64,000 nt of DNA from Taxillus chinensis (taxonomy: Eukaryota > Streptophyta > Magnoliopsida > Santalales > Loranthaceae), in contig CM042091.1 of NCBI GenBank assembly GCA_023512835.1, positions 18,555,506 through 18,619,505 on the forward strand, written 5' to 3'. Both the position numbers and the translations under genes were made by a program. Position 1 is the stretch's first letter. The number at the start of each line of letters is the position of its first letter. The notes beneath the pieces were generated by a model that worked only from the letters and a program-made list of their open reading frames with translations, did no database searches and was not told where the DNA came from. This document shows, one piece after another, positions 23,271-35,740 of this stretch.

Positions 23271-24691
23271 ATGTGTGACTAGGATTTTCACGAAGAACAC
23301 AATAAATTTTTACCCCAACTCAAGATCATGAGTAAAGTAATTTTGCTCATGTGGTTTCAACTATCTCGACCTATAAGCGATCACATTGTGCTCCTGCATA
23401 AGCAGACACCCCAAATCAACCCTGGATGCATCACAATAGACCTCATATGGAATGTCCTCTATAAGTAGGCTCAACACAGGGGCAATGGTCAAACGGGTTT
23501 TGAGAGCCTCAAATGCCTGATGACACTTGTCAGTCCACTCAAATCTCACTCCCTTTTGGGAGCTATCATAGGAGCTGCCAAGCAAGAGAATCCCTCTACG
23601 AAACGACGGTAATACCCCGCCAAGCCAAGAAAGCTGCGAATCTTAAAAACATTGGTTGGCCTCTCCCACGATAACACAACCTCAATCTTAGCTGGGTCCA
23701 CCCTAACTCCTCCAGCTGACAGAATATGGCCAAGAAAATGAACCTCTTGCATCCAAAACTCACATTTGCTGAACTTAGCAAGGTTTGCTAAGTTCCTTAA
23801 GGTTTGTTGGTCCCTTGAGATACAATTGGTGGTCCCTCAAGGTTTGTAACACTATTACTAAATGCTCCACATGCTCCCTTTCGGTCTTGAAAGAAAATAT
23901 CATCAATGAACACTACCACAGAAGAATCCAAGTATGGAGCAAAAAAAACATGCTTTATCAGATGCATGAACACTACTAGTGCATTAGTGAGCTCAAAAGG
24001 CATCACTACCCACTCATAATGCCTATACCTGCACCGAAAAGCAGTCTTAGGGATATCCTCCTCTTTAACCCTCAATTGGTGATACCCTGATTGTAGATCT
24101 ATCTTTGAAAACCATTGGGCCCCACTTAATTAGTCAAACAAGTCATCTATCTGAGGCAATAGATACTTGTTCTTTACAGTCTCCAAATTCAGCTTCCTAT
24201 AGTCAACGCAAAGATGAATCGTGCCATCCGCCTTCTTTGCAAAGAGCACCGGAGCACCCTAGGGTGAGGTACTTGGCTTGATATACCCCTGGCTCGCCAA
24301 CTCCTCTATCTGCCTCTGGACCTCCCTCAACTCAACTGGCCCCATAATATATGCAACTTGAGAGATCGGACCAGTCCCCGGTAGCAACTCAATGGTGAAC
24401 TTCATGCTCCTTTTAGGTGGTAGCCTCTTTAACTCCTCAAGAAAGACATCCTGAAATTGGTAAACAACTGCTAGCCACACCCTCTTTTCCACTTTCCCCT
24501 CCTCATCAAATGTTAGAGCTGCCCACCTATGGGTAATGGCACCCCATTGGTCCAACACTGGCCCAACACAACCCGCCGATAACAATCTATCTTGGCCTGG
24601 AAAGCCATAAGTCAATCTATACCCAAGATTAAGTCAAACGCCCGCAATGGCACCACATGCAAATCAAAGCTAAGCTCCACATCCCCTATGG
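23271..24691 (-). pseudogene. Protease end, reverse transcriptase and RNase H, Tekay-like
   Basis: On the minus strand: protease C-terminal motif FDLILGID followed by a stop where Trp is usual (near 24615-24690). RT follows, with IEELASQGYIKPSTSP then a stop, [21 protein letters not shown], and the active-site strand VVFIDDIFF near 23890-23920. RNase H follows, with [34 protein letters not shown] and YEVYCDASRVDLGCLLMQ. There are multiple stops and frame changes. It ends at truncated LTR C on one side and at LTR-2 (GTTAG) on the other. Confidence 0.9.
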
Positions 24692-24696
24692 TTAGT

Positions 24697-27600
24697 GTTG
24701 GACCCCATTTTGTCCGGGTTGCACATACAAATTTAGACTTCTTTTCTATTTGTTAACCATTCTGTACAGATAATTAAAGGGACATGATCGTTGATTTGAA
24801 AGGTGCAATTTTAATGACTTCTTTAAAAAGGCTTTCAAATGCCAAAAATCTAGTCCCATGTGATAAAGAATCAAATTCCAGAATCAACACCTTCCACCGC
24901 ACTCAAATCTGAGGTCAAATGAAGAAGTTATAGTCAAAATTGTGTTTTGACCATTAACGGCGATAAACTAGCGGCCAATATTCAAAAAGACACTTCGGAT
25001 CAGGTCACAAATTTTGTACTCTTAATCCTCTCATCATTCTGAGAATTTTGACGTATATTTTGCATGTATTCGCTCACAGAGCTTATTTTCAAAAAATAAA
25101 AAAATTCAATAATAAAGCAGTTTAGGGACGCGCAGTATAGGCTTGGCGCAAAAAAAAAATCATTTTAAAATACAAATGACATGGAAACATTTATCACGAT
25201 GCTCCGAATCCAAGAATAATTTTTTTGACATTTTTTGAAATCCGGATCGCATTATCGATCCCAAAAACCCAAAATATCAGTTTAAAACTATAAAATAAAG
25301 CAATAATTTTTTTTATTTTCTATTTTTTCTTCTCTTCTTGTCCACAAGTCAATATTTAATTGGTTAAAGATAATGAAACAAAAATAAACAAAAAAAAAAT
25401 CAAAAAAAAAATGTAACCACTCATCTCTTCTTCATCCTTATCTCTTCCCCAACCTCTCTCACGTTATTGTCCCTTCCACCATCTCCACGCTACTGCTACA
25501 CAACACAGAGAGTCAACCTTTCCTTTTGCACAAGGATCATCCCCTCCTTTCTCCTTATCTACTACGCCATGCTGCCAATTGCTAAATCAAGATCTCCTCC
25601 CCGCCACAGCTACTACTGCTGTCTGCAACCCTACAACCAACCAACCCATGCCTCACCTACAACATCAACTCGTGAGCTCCTATGACCAATCACGACTGAA
25701 CCTCATCCGTTCTCTAATCTCGTCCTATAAAAACCTTCCAAAAAACCATTCACAGGGGGCTCTCACGACTAAAAAACCTACCTCCATACCACATTCCCTT
25801 TATCTATCTTCTCCAAAGAGAGTCCCCCAACCAGACGTGGTTGGTGGTTTTACTTTTCTACACGCACCAACGTCGTTGCCTAACCCACACGACGTTGTCG
25901 CACCAACGATCTAACGTAACCTATGTCGTCCCATCAACGTTGCCCTCCAACGAACAACATCAACTCAGCGCCTCCCCTCCAACGGCGGCGCAACCTCGGT
26001 CCTTCACTTAGGACATGATTTTCGGCCTCCTCTCGACACCTCCAATCACACCCAGGGGCGTCATCCCCACCAACACTGTGACAAGCCTCCCTTGCCACTG
26101 CTACATTGGAGAGACGGCATCCTGCAACACCCCATCGCCCTGCAATCTCCCTGTTATTCAACGCCGAAGCTTATCAACCCGTCAAGGAAGAGGCTGGCTT
26201 ATTCGTAAAATTGAAGAAGCCTGCCTGGTGGGAATTTACTTGTTACAATTGCATTTTTTTAAATAGTTGCTTGATATATGGATTGTTGAATTTTGTTAGT
26301 TTATAGTTAATTTCCGTGAGTACTTCTTGCCATTTGATTGATCAATCTTCTTGCACCAAATCCATTTTTAAATGATAGATTTTGTCAAGATTATTTTCTG
26401 TGCTATGCTTTCACGGGTTCCTTGATGCTATATATTGTTTGGTTATCTAGTTTCGTTTACAGGGTGTTTTTTTTATTTAATGTCAAAAAGGGACAAAACA
26501 GCATCTGTATTTTTTTTTTTTTGAGTCTTTAACTGGTTTTATCCTTCATTATGTCTCTATTTTGTTCTTTGGGTTTAAACTCACGCCCTTATGTGCTTTG
26601 ATTTTGTCAAGAGCACACTGCCTGATCTGAATGTGTTAACCCACGTTAGTGCATTCCATTTCTCAGACATGATTTCGAAAGTTTGTTTTAGGATATGTTT
26701 TGGTTGTTTTCGTCTTTGCAAATCACATTTACTCTGCTAGTTTAGGTCATGTTTTTAGAGTCTGACATGTTCAATCAAAATTTGTGTAGGATTTATTTAT
26801 AATTTGTTTTCAACGTTTAGGATTTGTTTTGGTTGATTTAATTTAGTTTGTTTCCATTTCCCTTTTTTTTGTTTTTTAAATGTTTATTCCATGTATACTT
26901 TTTAAATTTAAAGTCAGAAAAAGGAAAACGAGATAGGAGTTTCCATGCCTGTGTTTTTTTAGTGTCTTGATGATGTTTCCATGTCTGGTATGATGACATT
27001 AATTTACGTTTATTCCTCTTGCGGTGTGACCCACTTGGCGTTTTCTAAGTTCTCATTTTGGTTTTTTTTTGTTTTAATAACCTATGCTGGTTTGTTTTGC
27101 TAACATATAACGTTTTTGGGTGGCTTTGTGGTGTCATTTTCTTAACATATGTTTTACAGGAGCACCATCAACATTTGTGATTTAAATTCTATTTTTATTT
27201 ATTTATTATGTCATTTTTTTATTATTTAATTTGTCATCTGGTCTAATACCTCTTCTCTTGCAACTTGTAACCATAAACAAAAATAGTGAAAAAGTGAAAA
27301 AAAAACTAAATAAAAAAAGAGAGAAAAGAGAGAGAGAGAGTTTTGTTTTATGGATGCCACTTTCACACACTACACTTTTATTTGTGTTTTTTAATGGTTT
27401 TGGTATTATTTCTCAAAAAAGAAAAAAAACAAATAAAGAAAAAAATCTCTTATTTTCTTCACCATTTCATTTCCAAAAAAACACAAAAAAAGCTATTTTC
27501 TTAAAATTGATTTCGTTGACAAAATAAAATAAAATAAAAGAGTTTTCTTGTGTTCACCAAACATTTCTTTTCTTTCTACATTCTTAGAATTTTTAGAGAT

Positions 27601-28052
27601 TCTTTTAGGATTCGTTAAATAAATTTTAAGACTTCATTAGGATTATTCTTTGGTTTGTAAATACTTTAATTTTTTAGAATATCCCTTAGACCTTTTAGGG
27701 TAATCTGACTTAATTCAATTTTAACAAATAATTTAGAAAAATAAAAAAAAGGTAGAAACTCTAAGTTCCTAGGAAAAATCAATTGTAGATAAGTGAAATT
27801 AAAGCAAAAAATAAAACAAATTAGAAACCTCCTCACTCCTAAGATAGGTACCAAGTGGGGGTGCTAATCCTTCCCCGTACGTAAAAAACTTCTGAACCCA
27901 GCTCCGGCAACATAGACTATTTTAGGTGACCAACTGCACCCCAAAAACAATTGGTGGCAACTTTGTATTTTTTTCATCACCATTCGAATAAAGGGTGGGA
28001 GAACTGCATCCCCAAAAGCGAGTTTTCCCTTGGACGAAATTCGGTGATGATA
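24697..28052 (+). mobile_element. Solo LTR-2 (Tat/Ogre-like), TSD GTTAG
   Basis: It starts TGTTGGACCCCATTTTG, ends CGGTGATGATA and is flanked by GTTAG at 24692-24696 and 28053-28057. It sits inside the Tekay protease. Its 3,356 bp contain a TATA box (TATAAAAA, 25726-25733), a C-rich leader-like stretch to about 26230, T-rich sequence, and the conserved 3' block at 27830-28052. The Pro/Ser-rich frames at 25467-26266 look like transcribed but non-coding LTR sequence. Confidence 0.92.
25726..25733 (+). promoter_or_regulatory. TATA box of LTR-2
   Basis: CTATAAAAACC precedes a C/A-rich leader-like stretch. A similar placement (CTCTATATTAACC near 36875) occurs in LTR-3. It probably marks the U3/R border. 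Confidence 0.55.
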
Positions 28053-28057
28053 GTTAG

Positions 28058-29449
28058 CACACAATCATGACAAACACATCACACCTCAATCATACCTCCC
28101 ATTGGAGACTTAACGACTAGGGGCCTCTCTGCCTCAACACATGCTAATCCCAAGCCATCAATCACAAGCTCAGCAACAAATGAACAAGATGCACCCGTAT
28201 CAAAGAGAACGACAACAAGCATATGAGAGATTAAAAGGGTACCTCTAACAACTGAAGGTCTTGCTCCTCCCTCCGCAGGTGGAAATGGTAACTCAGCCTC
28301 CTCCTAAGGTGTTGTATTAAATGCAAACACCCTCCCCTAGCCTGCACCACTGGTTGGCCCACTCACTGGACGGTTCTCTCCCTGACTCCCTCCGGCATCT
28401 GTCTGCTGTCCCTCCGGCCTCCCCTGAGGTCGGGACAGCCTGGATCCTACCTAGCTGGCCTTCCACTGATGTGCTGGTCTCTCTGCTGGTGCACGAAAAC
28501 TAGCATCACTCCTCGTGCTAGATGCCATACCTCATGTTCCCCTGTTGTTGCTCCTGCAAACCCGGCTCAAATGGCCCTCTCGTCCATAGCTCTTGCATCG
28601 CCAGTCCTTCTTAGGACACTCCCTCTTGAAATGTCCTTGCTCCCTACAACAATAATAACCATTGGGAAGACCTCCTGTCGAACCTCCCTGCCTTCTACCA
28701 CCCAAGGTTGACCTCCCTAGGTTCACTAATGGTTGACCCTTGTTGCAGAAGGAACTGCTACCTCCCTCCTCAGTCTTGGGCCTCTTGGACCCTGAATCAA
28801 GATCAGATCCACCCTGCAACTGACGACCCTGATGGGCCAGTCTCCCATCATCCAGCTTTCTTTCAGCTATACGGGCTGTCTCAACAACCTCAGCATAAGT
28901 CCTCAAGCGTAAAATTGCCACCCTCTGCCTGAGGGCTGGCTTGAGACCCAAAGTGAACTTATAGGCCTTCAGGTCCTCCCTCGCTACAGTCTCGGGAGCA
29001 AATCTACTCAAGCTTCAGAACTCCTACTCGTACTCGGGCACTGTCCTCGATCCCTGCTTCAAGCTACCAAATTCTTCCCTCTTTTGCCACCTCAATGACT
29101 TAGGAAAGAACTCGTCATGAAAAAGTTGCAGGAACTCCTCCCACAACATGAACTGCATTGCGTGGCTTCCCATAACACCCTGCCACCACTCCAAGGCATT
29201 ACCCTCTAGCTTCTGAATGGCCAACCTCACCTTATCCTCCTCCCAGGATAGGAGAAAGGAAAATATATACTCAATCTGCCTCAACCAGTGCTCAACCACC
29301 ACTGGATCCATCTCTTCCTTGAATCTCGGTGGTTGTTCCTTTCGGAACCTTGTCACCATATCATCCTTGACTCGATAAATCGGTACGCCATCGAGCGGAC
29401 TCTCACGCTCATGAGGTGACTCCCTCACTGCGAGTGGTGGTCGCACCAC
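28058..29449 (-). pseudogene. Gag and start of protease, Tekay-like
   Basis: Minus-strand frames. The Gag core starts at 29449 (MVRPPLAVRESP) with PPRFKEEMDPVVVEHWLRQI, ALEWWQGVMGS and FHDEFFPKSLRWQKREEFGSL; then, after a stop, GLKPALRQRVAIL; then a zinc-knuckle region near 28540-28640. Both knuckles read Tyr at a Cys position (GYYCCREQGHFKREC and CKSYGREGHLSRVC), as G-to-A changes would give. The protease motif DTGAS lies at 28188-28202. The frame is broken between gag and protease and then interrupted by LTR-2 at the GTTAG duplication. Confidence 0.88.
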
Positions 29450-29993
29450 TTGCGTGCTACCATCTCACGGCGCACTTCCTCCTGGACCTCTCACCGGATG
29501 CCCTCCCTCAACTCTTGGACTTCCTATCAAATGCCCTCTCGCAACTGTGCCAGCAATAGCTCATTTCCTCCAGCGGGCTGCCCCGCATTTGGCCCCTCAT
29601 GGGCAGATGCCTCATCAGCCACTGCCCCAGACGCACGAATCACTCTCCTCAGTGGCATTCTTACTACATGAAGTAAGGAACACAATCGTCAAAATGCATT
29701 CAAAATTTATCGCGTCTCACTACCTCTACCCCATTTTTTAATTCAATGATCACACATTTCATCATATCACATTGCATAAGCATCAATCCCACAAGCACAC
29801 AACTCAATAACATAAGTTCTTTTCCTCACATTCATACCCAAGTTATCACAAAATATTAGATATGCACATTTAAAGCCTTATCACATTGTTCACATTTTCT
29901 AATCACATTTAAATCTTTATCGCAATGATCCACACAATCACACATGAACAACAAATGCAACTAGTGCCCTAATGCCAATGCATGCAATAGTGT
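29450..29993 (-). other. 5' leader of the Tekay-like element
   Basis: Sequence between the gag start and the truncated 5' LTR. 29450-29640 is C-rich on the + strand; 29690-29990 is A/T-rich with CACA-rich words. A primer binding site is not found and seems lost with the LTR 3' end. Confidence 0.55.
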
Positions 29994-31347
<1,354 letters not shown>

Positions 31348-31352
31348 ATTGA

Positions 31353-32133
31353 AACGAATTATACTTGTAATAAGAGTGCTTGCAATTGAAAATAAGTGTT
31401 AGTGTGTGAATTTATATACTTTATAGAATAACTTCAGAGTATTCCTACTAACAACGAGAGAGATATTCTTTCAGTAGAATAAGCGTGTATAAATAACTTA
31501 CTCTTCTTTTTGTATTTGTGTAATTATCATTTGATAATAAATAAAATACTATTACCTAGTCCTGATTGTCTTCCTCACTAATAATATCTTTACAATTACA
31601 ATCTAGCTACCTAGCAAAGCTTATTAAAAAAATTCAAAGAGCTTCTTCACCCCCTTTTAGTCTCTCAGGGACTAACAATTTTGAATCTTAATTATTCATC
31701 TTAATAATTTATTTAGGAGTTATGGTTTGTAATTCGTTTCTCTATCTGTTTTAAATTCTTAGTAATTAATTTGCAATTATAGTTAATTGTGAATTATTTA
31801 AAACATAATTTTTAATTATGATTAATTCACGGTTATAATTAATTAATTTAAGGAGTGGGAATTATTATTTGTAACGTTCAATTTGGTCTCCTGAATGCAA
31901 ATTCACAGTTCAGTAGAGGTCTGATTTTAAGAGTAAATTCGTAATTTAATAATAATCATAGAGTCTTAGTTTAATTAAATTATGAGGCTTAAATATATTA
32001 TTGTATTTTTAGAAGATAATGATAAATAATAATTGAAGTAAGATGTTGAATCCATTGTGTCTTTAGTTAATTAGTTTTTTTACATATTTAATTTTATTTT
32101 AATTTTGCATACCCCCCCCCCTAATTCTCTAAC
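31353..32133. other. Unassigned AT-rich stretch between two insertions
   Basis: Host sequence of the Tekay and H insertions. A TATAAATAAC box near 31484 and the following AATAAATAAAATAC suggest a fragment of another LTR, but no ends are found. A C10 run is at 32111-32120. No gene. Confidence 0.35.
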
Positions 32134-33190
32134 TGTAACGCCCCCAAATTTGAAACCTCCAAACCGGGTGCGTTAGTGGAAAATAAATATACAAATTTTA
32201 TATAAATTTCAAACTATTACTTATTTAATCAAACAAACCATTCATTATTACAAATTTCAATCCAAGATCTTTAAGGTTTAGGGGTTTAGAGACTAAGTGT
32301 CCATAACTCATTATTACATAGCAAAGCACACGAGCAAACAACTTAATAAATCTTTAAAAATTTACACAACTTTATTTCCAAGCACTTCTCGACTCCTTAT
32401 CCTAGTTTCTCCATCCCTTAATTACCTAGGGTTGGAAAATAAATCATAAAAAGGGTGAGCTCAAATAGCCCAGTAAGGGTAAACATAAGTGGGTAAGGAA
32501 AATCATGAAGATATCGAACATAGGAAATACCATATAATATTTACACATCATACATGATCAACATTTCACAAGGAAATCATAACATGGAAGATTATGTTTA
32601 GACATCGTATCATAACATCATGACCTAGGTTAACCACCCAGATACTGAATCATAACATAACATATTATCAGCTGGATTGACACTCTCCAGTGATGTTTTT
32701 TACCCAATGCATTGGAGGTCTTTCTGGAACCACCCATTATAAACTTACTTTGTCCAAACATAAGAGGTTATAATAACTTTAACATACATAACATGAGGCA
32801 TATTATAGAATTCCAATAAAACATTCAAGGTTAACAAGGATAACCACGAATATCAAAATGGTTATCTACCCCAATCAATAGCATAGATTACCAAGAGAGA
32901 TTAAAAAGAGACTAATCTAATCTTCTCAACAATAAAATGGAATAAGAAACATAAAACTCTTACAATAATAATTCCAAATAAAACAAGATAAAGAGGAAGA
33001 GAAAAGTGAGAATAAAGAGAAAAACTCTTACAATAATAATGAAATATAGATTATAATGAAAAAGAAAAAGGGAATGAGAAAAACCCTTACAATCCGCTTG
33101 TCGTTCTCCGCGTTCTAAACCTTAAAAATATCAAAACACTAAATAAGCATTAATGCTTGAAAAGTTCAATATCACACATATCTCCTTTAA

Positions 33191-33195
<5 letters not shown>

Positions 33196-33230
<35 letters not shown>
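33196..33230. repeat. (TA)n microsatellite
   Basis: An uninterrupted TA run inside LTR H. Confidence 0.9.
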
Positions 33231-33233
<3 letters not shown>

Positions 33234-33754
33234 TACTTTAACTTATATCTTTTAATAGGCATACCGTGCTTGTGGGGTTGAATATTAATTTGGGTTCCCA
33301 CTTCTATTGTTGTTTCATCTCCTATTTTGATCCCATGCATCGTAAGCCTTGAGTTGTGCACTAACTAGGTTATATGCTTTGAGAGTTTTTTAATAAGATT
33401 TACTTCTTGTATTGGGTGAACGGAAAAGACGTTCGATAAGCTTATTTTTCCTACGTGTCTTCCACCTTAACCATGAGGGGATATTAGACACGGGTCTAAA
33501 GGGAATATCAGGAGGAGATAAGGATGGGGATAGTTGTGAGATTGAAGCATTAACAATTGGGGTTGCGAGAAGAAGGGCGATTGTCGGGGGAATTCATTTT
33601 GGAAGTCGTTCCTTACGATCTTCCGCTATCTAGAACCTTAAAAATAAAAATAAAAACATAAGTTAATATTCTCATCCTTTCACTTGAATTATAGAATGAC
33701 AATATATGCTATGATAAAATACTATAATTTAAAATCAGTACACATGTATATATA

Positions 33755-33890
33755 AATATATATGAGGTAGCAAGGCCAACCATGTATGTATATATACAAG
33801 GTGGTACAACCAATCATATAAATAACATATGTAAGGTGGTAAAACCAACCATGAATATAGTATATATGAGGTGGTAAAACCAACCATATA
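33755..33890. repeat. Four-copy repeat, AGGTGGTAAAACCAACCAT core
   Basis: Four degenerate copies about 35-40 bp apart of the core AGGTGGTAAAACCAACCATA, each followed by a TATATA-like stretch, inside LTR H. Confidence 0.8.
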
Positions 33891-34941
33891 GATCTACATA
33901 ATAAATAAGAAGTAACTTCAAAATTTCAAAATCTTAAGTATTACCTTTCGTAGAACTTCGACGCTTGGTAAGTACCAAAAGCAAAAGAGGATTTGAGTAG
34001 AGTATTTGGGGTGTTAAGAGGGCTTAAGGGAGTGTTTTGAAAGGGAATTTTGTGGTGTGGCTTGAGGGATTTGTGCATTAAGAGGAGAGGCAAGACACTC
34101 CTTATATAGGCAAGGATGGTAGGTGTAATAGTGTGAAAAATAGTGTACAAATTTGACTTTGGCATTAAATTAAATTATTTAAAATATATATAATACTTTA
34201 TTTTCTTCATATTATCTCTTATTAAAAACGTGGTTATCTCCTCCTACCATTAAAAAAATGTTTTAAGACTTTTAAACCTAGAAGGTTCCTTTGGCATCAA
34301 AAGTCCACATTGGTGTACTCCCTACTAATTCAATTATAACGTTTTTAATTTTGTAGTTTTTGACAAATGGCCAATTGTATTGCATTACTAACTCAAATAT
34401 CTACAAATGGGTATCAATTTTATAATTTTTAAATATGTATAACAAAAGTTATTGAATTTTAAAGTCATACTAAAATGTTTACCCATTCATACTGAACCTA
34501 TGTGTAGTATTTTAAATTCTGGAATTGATTGGCTTCATATTAAATTCTGAAATTTCTACACGTTTTAGCGAAGTCATAAATGAACAAATGGGCTTTGGTT
34601 TCATGTCAATTGGATCTGTATAATTCAAGTTATGGATTTTTGAATGGGACCTCCAGAATCTGCCTCATTCAAATTTTTGGGCCTTAACTATGTTTTATAC
34701 TTTTGGTAAAGTTACGGCTTGTAATACTTACTTACCCATAGTAATTTGGTTTAAGAAACTAAATGACATAATATATAGCATCTAAACGTTTTATGACGTA
34801 TAAGAAATTATTTTATTTTTATAACGTATTTAATATTTACGCGGATAAAATAATATAATTGCATAATCAATAAACAATAAAGTAAGATAACATTATAGCA
34901 TAAAATATTATAATCCTAAACATAAACATTAATATCATATT

Positions 34942-35226
34942 CTATGGCCTTCGTAAAATTTCTTGAATTATATTAGCGTATGTGCGTAGGACGTGTTGTG
35001 CTTCGGCAGTAGAGCTGCACAACCCTTCGGCTAACATTGTCGTGGTTGTCGCACGAATAACCTCAAACTTCTCTCTGTGTCTCGTCGCATTATATTGCAG
35101 CCATTGGACACGAGCATTTAGCTCATCTACAGCAAAGCATAGCTTTGTAACTTCAAGTCGTATTGCTCGCCGATCTTCATCTCGTACACTATTCTCGGAT
35201 GACGGTACTTGAGAACTTGATGCCAT
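34942..35226 (-). CDS. 94-codon open frame inside LTR H, unknown protein
   Basis: Starts MASSSQVPSSENS and reads open for 94 codons with a helical, heptad-like middle (LEVTKLCFAVDELNARVQWL) and a C-terminal helix (AQHVLRTYANIIQEIL). A TATA-like ATTTATAAG lies 37-44 bp upstream of the ATG (35263-35270), and a second (CCATAAATAGA) lies at 35288-35298. I do not recognise the family. It is unusual to have an intact frame in an LTR otherwise full of stops. It could be a captured host exon, a fragment of another transposon, or chance. Confidence 0.4.
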   Translation of the reverse strand: MASSSQVPSSENSVRDEDRRAIRLEVTKLCFAVDELNARVQWLQYNATRHREKFEVIRATTTTMLAEGLCSSTAEAQHVLRTYANIIQEILRRP

Positions 35227-35520
35227 AACTCTTATTATTCTTTTTCTTACTTCTATACTCTCTTATAAATAAAATCTCATACTCATATCTATTTATGGAA
35301 GTCCAAATGGATACTATTCATAACGGCCAGTTACTATTCTAACGGCTACTTACTAGTCACATGCTATTTGAATGACTATATTGGGTGCTTATTTTTATCG
35401 TGATAATATCTAAAATATCCTTTCTAACTATTGTTAACAATGACATTATTATTATTTTATTATTATTACTCTTTAAGGAAGAACTTAAATAGCTAAAAAA
35501 TTTGCGGGTCTTACACTAAC

Positions 35521-35735
35521 TTAGCTTTTTTTAAATTTTTCTTGAAGAATAAGTTAAATTAAATTTTATAAGTTATCCGATTAGTGAACGACCAAGGTTA
35601 TCCGTATGCTATACTTAGTTTAAATTTTATTTGAAGTGCGTGTGCAATAACATTATATTTTGGAGATATCTAAATTGTTTTAAAGCATGTGCTCTACGTG
35701 AAACATGTATCATATGTGTTGTATTGTTGATAATT
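35521..35735. other. Short AT-rich segment between H and LTR-3
   Basis: About 215 bp with no recognisable gene or repeat. It is the target sequence of both flanking insertions and may belong to the same old element as 39213-40523. Confidence 0.35.
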
Positions 35736-35740
35736 GTTGC

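Larger units (their letters stand above)
32134..35515 (-). mobile_element. Solo LTR H (Tekay-type ends), 3.4 kb, TSD CTAAC
   Basis: On the minus strand it starts TGTAAGACCCGC and ends TTGGGGGCGTTACA, flanked by CTAAC at 32129-32133 and 35516-35520. It has a degraded copy of the shared LTR module (32390-32485), a TATA box on the minus strand (CCTATATAAG, 34101-34110), (TA)n at 33196-33230, a four-copy repeat at 33755-33890 and a 94-codon open frame near its start. It may be a solo LTR or a short non-autonomous element; no internal LTR pair was found. Confidence 0.82.
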
